A stretch of 12,377 nucleotides of DNA from assembly GCA_041481485.1 (NCBI GenBank), contig JBGPBY010000180.1, positions 1 to 12,377 on the forward strand. Reading direction: 5' to 3'. Within the stretch, counting starts at the first letter, position 1; every line of letters starts with the position of its first letter. The notes beneath the pieces were generated by a model. That model saw only the letters and a program-made list of their open reading frames with translations, ran no database searches and was not told where the DNA came from. The DNA comes from JBGPBY01 sp041481485. Its GTDB lineage: Bacteria > Acidobacteriota > Terriglobia > 20CM-2-55-15. Position numbers and translations under genes: made by a program. Below are positions 6,460 through 11,215 of the stretch, piece by piece.

Positions 6460-7212
6460 ATGCCGATACCTACATCCGATATTGAATTTCGCAATCGCCT
6501 GCTAGATTTCTTCCTCGACATCACACCCAGTCAGGGACTCTCAGAGTGGCTTCGTGATATCGGCCAAGACCCAAAAGGCAGTGTCTCGGAGAGGCAGGAT
6601 CGAATCCGCCAGAACACCAAGTATCTCTCGATGCCACCAGAGGGATTCCCAGCACAAACCGAAGGTTACCTGAAGCCCTTCACATCCGATGCCCTCGCAG
6701 ACCTCTGTGAAGTTCTCGGTGTAAGTGATGATGGGAACCGGGACGCTCGATATCGACGGATCATGAGAGAGGTTCGCTTCCGCGAAGGATGGTTCACTCG
6801 ACCCACCGGAACCTTGGAGTGGACTGTCGGCCTCGTGAAGCCATTCATCGAACTGTATCCAATCCAGAAGCGTGGACAGTACGAACGAGACTTTTATGAT
6901 GCCTTCCACGACGAGATGGCCGAGATTTTTGGTCCGGCCAACGTCCACCCAGAACTTGCAATCGCCTATGGCAACACCCTGAGAATTGACTTCCACATCG
7001 GTGCTGCTTCAGACAAGGGAGTTGGCGTCGAATGGAAGATGCCGACCTCGAATTCCGAGTTGCAGAAAGCTATCGGCCAACTGGATCAGTACCGCGAACG
7101 CTACGGTCCCAACCTGATCGTGGTCTTACTTGCGGACTTCATCTCAGAGGCGCAGAGGCAACTCTTCAGATCCGCCACAACGTCTCGCGGCATCGAGGTC
7201 ATCCAAAAGTAG
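6460..7212 (+). CDS. Putative PD-(D/E)XK nuclease with two SAP-like repeats, candidate defence effector
   Basis: This 250-residue protein starts at ATG 6460 with AGGAGG at 6443-6448; an in-frame upstream extension to 6355 would overlap the previous gene and is rejected. The C-terminal half has the signature of a PD-(D/E)XK nuclease: a helix with acidic residues (YERDFYDAF, 141-149), LRIDFHI with D177, the EWK triad (E191, K193) and a following QLDQY helix (207-211), then the strand LIVVLLADF. The N-terminal half holds two similar helical segments (about 27-52 and 78-104) with a shared L-x(2-3)-L...G...G...R..RI pattern like SAP DNA-binding motifs. The likely activity is DNA cleavage, possibly of invading DNA. 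It lies between the tRNA junction and the integrase, a common cargo site. The nuclease fold is a fair call; the SAP assignment and defence role are inference. Confidence 0.7.
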   Translation: MPIPTSDIEFRNRLLDFFLDITPSQGLSEWLRDIGQDPKGSVSERQDRIRQNTKYLSMPPEGFPAQTEGYLKPFTSDALADLCEVLGVSDDGNRDARYRRIMREVRFREGWFTRPTGTLEWTVGLVKPFIELYPIQKRGQYERDFYDAFHDEMAEIFGPANVHPELAIAYGNTLRIDFHIGAASDKGVGVEWKMPTSNSELQKAIGQLDQYRERYGPNLIVVLLADFISEAQRQLFRSATTSRGIEVIQK

Positions 7213-7285
7213 GAGCGCTCCGCCCCCTGCTGCTGACAGCAATGACGGAAGATGATGACGCTGATAATGATGATGCAGAGGACGA

Positions 7286-7301
7286 GGGACCGGATGGTCC
7301 C
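7286..7301. terminator. Hairpin between convergent cargo and integrase genes
   Basis: GGGACC-GGAT-GGTCCC is a perfect 6-bp stem with a 4-base loop, lying in the 104-bp gap between the nuclease stop and the integrase stop. Its place suits a two-way terminator, but neither strand has a T-run after it, so this is weak. It also falls inside a short acidic open frame on the plus strand. Confidence 0.3.
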
Positions 7302-7316
7302 CCGTGGTTGAGGTGT

Positions 7317-8528
7317 TTAGCCGACTGATGCGGCCTTCGTGCCGAACAAGAAATCATCCATCTTTGCTGCCGCCTGTGGTCTCCGTTTTTCCAGTAAGTG
7401 AGAGTACACGTCAGCCGTGATCGACGGTCGAGCATGGCCCATCTGCTTCGCGACGTACAGAATGTCCTCGCCCTGCGCGACTTGCCACGAACCGAACGTG
7501 TGCCGGAGGTCATGGATGTGCAAGTCCTCCAGTCCTTTCGCCGCCTCATGGTCCTTCTCCTCTTCGGCCTTCTCACGGGCACGCTCCACGGCTGGCTTGA
7601 ACCATCTGCTGAAGATGTTGTTGGGGTCCAGTGGAGTGCCTTCGCGGCTTCTGAAGATGAGGCCAGTTCGGTCTTTGCTTTTGCATTTCAGCTTGTAAGC
7701 CAGAAACTCTTTTTTCAATTCGGGAGACAAGTCCACCGAGCGCACGCCGCTCTCGCTTTTCGGTGTGTGAATCACGAATGACGGCTCATCCTCCGCCAAA
7801 TTATGGTGCTTGCCGTAGCGCCAAAAGAGATTTCGCGAAACACGAATCTGGTCGTTCTCACAGTCGATGCTCTCCCAGTCCAAGGCAAAGATCTCTCCGC
7901 GCCGAAGTCCGGCCAACAACCCGATGAGAACGATCAGCCTCAAGGTGTCGTCGCATTGTTCGAGCAACCGCTGTGCTTCACCCCGCTGGAGCGCCTTACC
8001 ACGGCGAGAAGCCTTCGTGGCCTTGTCTGCTTTGCGCCGTCGTGTCGGCATCGGATTCAGTCGCACGTAATTGTCTTCCTGAGCGTCACCGAAGAATTTG
8101 TTCAGGAGAGCCATGATCTTCTTTGTGGACTGCGACGACTGCGCCTTCGTGTCTCCCTTCCCCTGAAGGAGTTCAGCACGCAGCTCCGTGATATCCCCCG
8201 TGGATATCGCGGCCATCGGACGGTGTCCGAAAAACGGGATGAGATGCCGGTCCAGCAGGTAGTTGTACACGCTGAGTGTGCTGGGCTTCAGTTCCTCGGG
8301 GATCAGGTTTTTCTTGCGCCATTTCTCGGCATATTGTTTAAAGGATGCGGGAGTCAGTTCCCGGTAGGTGTGCTCTCGAAGGTCGGTCGAATTCTTGTCG
8401 AGCCAGCCTTCCGCGTCTCGTTTCAGTTCGAAAGTTTTGTACTTCTTTCGACCTTCAATTCTGATGCAACAATCGTAGCGTTTCGAGCCGTCTGCTGTAG
8501 TTCTGGATGTTATGCTTCCGCGTGCCAT
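7317..8528 (-). CDS. int: Tyrosine recombinase (phage-type integrase)
   Basis: This 403-residue site-specific recombinase would insert and, with an excisionase, remove the element at tRNA-Val. ATG 8528 is chosen because GGAGG (8537-8541) lies 8 bases upstream; an in-frame TTG at 8543 lies at the edge of that site. Layout: an N-terminal arm-binding region with an AP2-like pattern (about 3-55, GRKKYKTFELKRDAEGWL), a SAM-like core-binding domain (about 60-155, ending VRLNPM), and the catalytic domain. All catalytic residues are present: R209 (GLRRGE), K257, H339-x-x-R342 (HDLRHTF), H365 (MGH) and nucleophile Y375. The enzyme therefore looks functional. It reads toward the tRNA and converges with the nuclease operon, unlike the common case where the integrase sits next to the attachment site. 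Confidence 0.95.
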   Translation of the reverse strand: MARGSITSRTTADGSKRYDCCIRIEGRKKYKTFELKRDAEGWLDKNSTDLREHTYRELTPASFKQYAEKWRKKNLIPEELKPSTLSVYNYLLDRHLIPFFGHRPMAAISTGDITELRAELLQGKGDTKAQSSQSTKKIMALLNKFFGDAQEDNYVRLNPMPTRRRKADKATKASRRGKALQRGEAQRLLEQCDDTLRLIVLIGLLAGLRRGEIFALDWESIDCENDQIRVSRNLFWRYGKHHNLAEDEPSFVIHTPKSESGVRSVDLSPELKKEFLAYKLKCKSKDRTGLIFRSREGTPLDPNNIFSRWFKPAVERAREKAEEEKDHEAAKGLEDLHIHDLRHTFGSWQVAQGEDILYVAKQMGHARPSITADVYSHLLEKRRPQAAAKMDDFLFGTKAASVG

Positions 8529-8565
8529 GTTTCGAGCCTCCAACTAGGTTCGGATGTGGTTACAA

Positions 8566-8599
8566 GGCCCCGCTCGGTGTTAACGCGCCGGACGGGGCC
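8566..8599 (-). promoter_or_regulatory. Stable hairpin in the integrase leader
   Basis: GGCCCCG (8566-8572) and CGGGGCC (8593-8599) form a perfect 7-bp stem, with a further CGG/CCG pairing possible inside and a GTTAAC palindrome in the loop. It lies between the candidate integrase promoter (8629-8634) and its ribosome-binding site, so it would be in the 5' leader of the integrase mRNA and could limit expression. It could equally be the terminator of the leftward early operon, although no U-run follows. Confidence 0.45.
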
Positions 8600-8628
8600 G
8601 CTTCTAAATCGTTCAAACTAAACAACTT

Positions 8629-8657
8629 ATTGTACCACATTCCCATATCGACCGATC
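8629..8657 (-). promoter_or_regulatory. Candidate integrase promoter with poor -35 box
   Basis: On the minus strand TACAAT (8629-8634) matches the -10 consensus at 5 of 6 positions, about 100 bp before the integrase start. At 17-bp spacing the -35 position reads GATCGG, a poor match. That suggests a weak promoter or one needing an activator. The direct repeats at 8662-8682 lie directly upstream of it. Confidence 0.4.
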
Positions 8658-8661
8658 CTGA

Positions 8662-8682
8662 CTTGCCTTATCGCTGCCTGAT
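8662..8682 (-). repeat. Second pair of 10-bp repeats, upstream of the integrase promoter
   Basis: Read on the minus strand, ATCAGGCAGC (8673-8682) and ATAAGGCAAG (8662-8671) match the plus-strand repeat ATCAGGCAAC at 6068-6088 in 9 and 8 of 10 positions, with the same 11-bp period. Each pair points toward the gene downstream of it. This pair is too far from the tRNA to be an arm of attL, so autoregulation of the integrase is the simpler reading. Confidence 0.5.
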
Positions 8683-8748
8683 GACTCCTGCAACCTATTG
8701 ATTTAACAACCACTTAAAGGATGACCTTTTCCTGTGCAATGAACATGT

Positions 8749-8840
8749 CGAAACCTTCAGGTTTTCGGGACTGGGCCAAACCCCGACTTTGGCCGCGAGA
8801 AGGGCTTGTGGGCCATCCTGAGAAGGAAAATGGGCCTTCT
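8749..8840. repeat. Cluster of inverted repeats in the 427-bp non-coding stretch
   Basis: The gap 8529-8955 has no convincing gene. It holds three hairpins in 92 bp: CGAAACC-TTCA-GGTTTTCG (8749-8768, one bulge), GGCCAAA/TTTGGCC with a 7-base loop (8774-8794, perfect), and AGAAGG/CCTTCT with an 8-base loop (8821-8840, perfect). TGGGCC recurs at 8772, 8809 and 8831. The rest of the gap holds the integrase leader, promoter and repeat pair noted separately. The cluster could be a regulatory region, a structured leader or a replication-related site; the sequence alone does not decide. Confidence 0.45.
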
Positions 8841-8955
8841 GTGTTCCATTTGTCTCACTGCTTTTCCATCGAAAGTCTGAAACTCCATGAATCGGCGGTG
8901 CTTCTGGCCGACCTGCCATCGAGTGAAGGAATCCACACAGTGTGGTGAATCAGCA

Positions 8956-9435
8956 TCAGTTGGGCTTCTTTTCGTCGTCATCCGGCCCGGTTATGTCCCC
9001 AAATGGTTCGTTTTGGTCCGCCCGGTGCAACTCCAGCATCCTCGGAAATAACCGTTTCGCGACGGATTCGGTCACCGTGATCGTTATCGAGGTGTCGTCG
9101 TTTGGAACTTCCGCTCCACCTGCGCGGTCGGCGTCTGCGAGTCGTTTGTCCGCCCGATTGATGAGGTACTGAAGCGCCTGTACGGCTGTCGGCGCTGAAG
9201 CCGCACCTTCCTTCATGGCGAAGTTTGTCATCTTCAGGAGAAGCAGGTCTCGGTGTTGGAGGTAGGCGTCCTGGACTAACTCCTCAAACACCGTGAAGGC
9301 GCGTTCCCGGTATACGCTGGCTCTCGATATTCCGCTGGCGGTGGATGCGGCTGTGATGGTGCCGAACTTCGGAAGGTTTTCCAAGAATGGTTTGTGCCAT
9401 CGCCGCCGCTTGAACACTTTCTTTTTATCTTCCAT
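8956..9435 (-). CDS. Phage-type helix-turn-helix protein (small-terminase/phBC6A51-like)
   Basis: This 159-residue protein starts at ATG 9435, with AAGGTG about 7 bases upstream; a longer frame to 9624 overlaps the previous gene and is rejected. A basic N-terminus (KKKVFKRRRW) leads into FLENLPKFGTITAAS followed by ASGISRASVYRERA (about 15-48). This is the helix-turn-helix arrangement found in phBC6A51-type and some small-terminase proteins, where it binds DNA. A helical middle part and an acidic tail (GDITGPDDDEKKPN) follow. The start overlaps the upstream gene by 11 bp. In phages such a protein sits beside a large terminase; here the next gene in the reading direction is the integrase, so a packaging role is doubtful and transcriptional control or satellite-type interference with packaging are alternatives. 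Confidence 0.7.
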   Translation of the reverse strand: MEDKKKVFKRRRWHKPFLENLPKFGTITAASTASGISRASVYRERAFTVFEELVQDAYLQHRDLLLLKMTNFAMKEGAASAPTAVQALQYLINRADKRLADADRAGGAEVPNDDTSITITVTESVAKRLFPRMLELHRADQNEPFGDITGPDDDEKKPN

Positions 9436-9688
9436 AGGATTCACCTTTGCTGCGCTTCGTGGCTGTTGTTGGGACGAAACATCGAATACAAAATATCCAT
9501 CGCTGTGGAGTCCCTCTTGGCCCGGTATTCCTGACTTCACTCCGCCGTTGTGCCTCTGGCACGGGAGATCCGCACACGCTGCAAGTGTCCTGTTGCGGTG
9601 TCTTGCACCACAGGCCACGGGCATCTACCGGGCGAGAGTTACTGACCTCGTCGCGGTGTTGCCGGATTTTTTTTGCTGCTCTACTCAT
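9425..9688 (-). CDS. Small putative zinc-binding protein (paired CxxC)
   Basis: I do not recognise this 87-residue protein as a named family. ATG 9688 is chosen because AGGAG lies 5 bases upstream; an open frame continuing to 9823 lacks a ribosome-binding site. It has a basic N-terminus (RAAKKIRQHR) and two Cys pairs, CSVCG (36-39) and CIRC (67-70), with another Cys at 28. This suggests a zinc ribbon or zinc-finger fold for nucleic-acid or protein binding. The stop overlaps the next gene (HTH protein) by 11 bp, so the two are probably co-translated. Confidence 0.6.
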   Translation of the reverse strand: MSRAAKKIRQHRDEVSNSRPVDARGLWCKTPQQDTCSVCGSPVPEAQRRSEVRNTGPRGTPQRWIFCIRCFVPTTATKRSKGESYGR

Positions 9689-9760
9689 TCGTGCTCCTGA
9701 AAAGAACCGGGATGCAGCGTCCAGTGATGAAATCTGCACCCCGGCCCCGCCGCGCCGGAA

Positions 9761-9805
9761 GGTCATGACCGGCACAGCACCGACGTGAGGAAGGAACCCA
9801 CGTCG
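9761..9805. other. Palindrome and hairpin between two early genes
   Basis: GGTCATGACC (9761-9770) is a perfect 10-bp palindrome enclosed by CCGG on both sides at slightly different distance. Next to it CGACGTG (9781-9787) pairs with CACGTCG (9799-9805), extendable by two GC pairs across a bulge. They lie in the 124-bp gap between the genes at 9813-10070 and 9425-9688, the main break in the leftward run here. A terminator, processing site or operator are all possible; no T-run is present on either side. Confidence 0.4.
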
Positions 9806-9812
9806 AACTCGA

Positions 9813-10070
9813 TTACTCTGCAATCAAACTCTTCAACGCTGCCTCATCTTCGGCTGCGCTTCTGGCACGCCACCCGGCCCAGAATGACAAATAAATCGCC
9901 CGTGCCAGCATGTCGGCATTTGCTGGTTCCGTTGCGTCGAAGTCCGTTACTTCACGGACCAATGTCGCGTAGCACCGCTGCACTTCGTCGTCAAAGGGCA
10001 CTCCCTGATGGAGCGCGATCTCACTGAGTGCCGCCTCAACGGCGTGACAGCTTGGCAGCAGCGCTTTCAT
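9813..10070 (-). CDS. Small helical protein of unknown function
   Basis: This 85-residue protein is not recognised. It looks helical, with mixed charge and aromatic residues late in the chain (AIYLSFWAGWRARSAAEDEAAL), and two Cys (8 and 33) not arranged as a metal site. The ATG overlaps the TGA of the preceding gene as ATGA (10067-10070), strong support that both are real and co-translated. The position within the early gene run of the element suggests an accessory phage or satellite role, but nothing in it points to a particular activity. Confidence 0.6.
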   Translation of the reverse strand: MKALLPSCHAVEAALSEIALHQGVPFDDEVQRCYATLVREVTDFDATEPANADMLARAIYLSFWAGWRARSAAEDEAALKSLIAE

Positions 10071-10285
10071 TTGAAGTTCGCTTTCCGATATTGATCGTAG
10101 CTGTCCGGCTGGTGCTTCATGATGATGACTGCCGCCGTGGCTATATCCACGCCGGTATGCTCCGAAAGCTTCGCGATCTTCTCGACGCCCATCACGGCAG
10201 CGGGAACCGCCTGCGCCTGATGGCTGAGCCTTAAGGATTGACGTTGCTCTGGTGACATCGACATCACTTCATTGAATAGATACAT
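10067..10285 (-). CDS. Small protein of unknown function
   Basis: This 72-residue protein is not recognised. ATG 10285 has AAGGAA a few bases upstream. The sequence appears helical (SPEQRQSLRLSHQ, then AVMGVEKIAKLSEHTGVDIATAAVIIM) and ends in a polar tail (KHQPDSYDQYRKANFK). The middle part has the alternation of a small DNA-binding or dimerising helical bundle, but no clear helix-turn-helix can be defended. Its stop overlaps the start of the next gene by four bases. The stable hairpin at 10306-10347 lies just upstream of its ribosome-binding site and may control it. Confidence 0.6.
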   Translation of the reverse strand: MYLFNEVMSMSPEQRQSLRLSHQAQAVPAAVMGVEKIAKLSEHTGVDIATAAVIIMKHQPDSYDQYRKANFK

Positions 10286-10305
10286 GTGATTTCCTTTCGA
10301 GAAAG

Positions 10306-10347
10306 ACAGGGCGCGTGCTGCCGGGATAGGACGGCACGCTACCCTGT
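10306..10347 (-). promoter_or_regulatory. Long interrupted hairpin in an intergenic leader
   Basis: ACAGGG (10306-10311) pairs with CCCTGT (10342-10347) and GCGTGC (10313-10318) with GCACGC (10334-10339), separated by a 1-on-2 internal loop, with a further CG or CCG pairing at the top. Twelve or more pairs in 42 bp make this the strongest structure in the early region. It occupies the 113-bp gap between 10286 and 10398, upstream of the gene at 10067-10285. A smaller palindrome, CTTTC-GA-GAAAG (10294-10305), adjoins it and covers part of the ribosome-binding site. No U-run follows. Confidence 0.55.
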
Positions 10348-10398
10348 GGCGCAGTGAGAGCTGCCGACAAAAGCAGCCGGAGGACTACGCCAAACTTG

Positions 10399-10587
10399 TT
10401 AGCCTCGGAACGACGCGGCACGCCACTTCGCGTGGAGGGCCGGAGCGTTTTTGAAGATCCGCGCTTGGGCTTCCAATTCAGTGATGGATTTCCCAGTCGT
10501 TTTCAGGATTCGTACCTGTTCCTCTTCGATGAGCTTGCGGACTTCAACGAGCACGCTTTGATCTTGGTTTTTCTGAATGTTCTGCAT
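10399..10587 (-). CDS. Small charged helical protein of unknown function
   Basis: This 62-residue protein starts at ATG 10587 with a perfect GGAGG (10596-10600) 8 bases upstream; an in-frame upstream start at 10644 overlaps the previous gene and lacks a good site. The first half is a long charged helix likely to form a coiled coil (SVLVEVRKLIEEEQVRILKT), followed by SITELEAQARIFKNAPALHAKW. No motif gives a function. The clear ribosome-binding site makes it likely to be a real gene. Confidence 0.6.
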   Translation of the reverse strand: MQNIQKNQDQSVLVEVRKLIEEEQVRILKTTGKSITELEAQARIFKNAPALHAKWRAASFRG

Positions 10588-10636
10588 TTTTGTTTCCTCC
10601 TGTGATGCCGAGCCACAAAGGCGCGGCGGTAATGAT

Positions 10637-10876
10637 TTAGTCACTGCTCAATTGGATATGGATCGACTCCGACCCGTGGAGCTTGCTCTGGACCCAGCCT
10701 GCACCGGGGGAGATTCCGCCCGTGCTGACTGTTCCGATTTCGGCGTCGGCGCTGTAGGCCGAGACCGAGTCGGCGCTGATTTCCCAGCGCAACGGTTTGT
10801 ATTGCAGTTGTGGCGAGAGGCCGTCGATGGCCTTCATGGCTTTGTTGAGCTGGTCGTTTGTGAGCGAAAGTTTCAT
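10637..10876 (-). CDS. Small protein of unknown function
   Basis: This 79-residue protein is not recognised. ATG 10876 is preceded by AGGAG at 8-base spacing. After an N-terminal helix (LTNDQLNKAMKAIDGLSPQL) the chain is rich in Ser, Gly and beta-forming residues (KPLRWEISADSVSAYSADAEIG), ending in HIQLSSD. It contains no Cys and no catalytic motif. It lies 14 bp after the stop of the coiled-coil gene upstream, so it is in the same leftward operon. Confidence 0.6.
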   Translation of the reverse strand: MKLSLTNDQLNKAMKAIDGLSPQLQYKPLRWEISADSVSAYSADAEIGTVSTGGISPGAGWVQSKLHGSESIHIQLSSD

Positions 10877-10890
10877 TGTGTGTTCTCCTG

Positions 10891-11142
10891 TTAACTGCGG
10901 GTTTGGGTCGGCCTTTCCAAGATTTCGTCGATCTGGGTTTCAAGCTCCTTGATGGCTCTGCGAACTGAGGCAATCTCTGCACGATTGCTGGCCAGTTCTC
11001 GCCGCGCTTCTGGATCTGAGGAAACGCGACCGATGATGCCCAGTTGATCCTTTTCCAGCACAGCGACGAATTGCCTCTCGTTGTTGATCCTCTCGATCAA
11101 CGCCAACACGTCGGAAAGTGTTAAGTGTGTTGTCATCGTCAC
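10891..11142 (-). CDS. Small coiled-coil protein of unknown function
   Basis: This 83-residue protein begins at GTG 11142, chosen because GGAGG (11149-11153) is 6 bases upstream; ATG 11136 is an alternative two codons later but is spaced 12 bases. The N-terminal third is helical (LSDVLALIERINNERQFVAVLEK). The C-terminal half has a heptad-like pattern (NRAEIASVRRAIKELETQIDEILER) strongly suggesting a coiled coil, so it is probably a homo- or hetero-oligomer. No enzyme motif is visible. Confidence 0.6.
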   Translation of the reverse strand: MTMTTHLTLSDVLALIERINNERQFVAVLEKDQLGIIGRVSSDPEARRELASNRAEIASVRRAIKELETQIDEILERPTQTRS

Positions 11143-11188
11143 TGCAACCCTCCTTTCTGGCCTGTGTGAATGGCCTCAAAACCTTCAA

Positions 11189-11208
11189 GCTGGCTGATGC
11201 TGGCTGAT
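11189..11208. repeat. Perfect tandem 10-bp repeat
   Basis: GCTGGCTGAT is repeated twice head to tail, just past the stop of the replication-like gene (11216) and before the next gene's ribosome-binding site. Its function is unknown; it may be a replication slippage product. Confidence 0.6.
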
Positions 11209-11215
11209 GGAGCGT

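Noticed and set aside
7803..8621. Long 272-codon open frame on the plus strand
   Set aside because: It lies antisense to the integrase gene, which has all catalytic motifs and a good ribosome-binding site; the frame has no recognisable domain and no ribosome-binding site.
8721..8948. 75-codon plus-strand frame in the same gap
   Set aside because: The AAAGG before ATG 8721 is too close to serve as a ribosome-binding site, the protein has no recognisable pattern and the frame runs through all three hairpins.
8695..8981. Overlapping minus-strand frames of 74 codons in the gap before the integrase
   Set aside because: They overlap each other, lack ribosome-binding sites and cross several inverted repeats; the stretch reads as non-coding.
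9436..9624. 63-codon extension of the HTH protein
   Set aside because: It overlaps the paired-CxxC gene almost entirely, while ATG 9435 has its own ribosome-binding site.
11066..11080. Further copies of the ATCAGGCAAC-like motif (AGGCAA/TTGCCT cores in coding DNA, for example near 7150, 10969 and 11066)
   Set aside because: Only the 6-base core matches, each is single and inside a gene, and the 11-bp pairing is absent.
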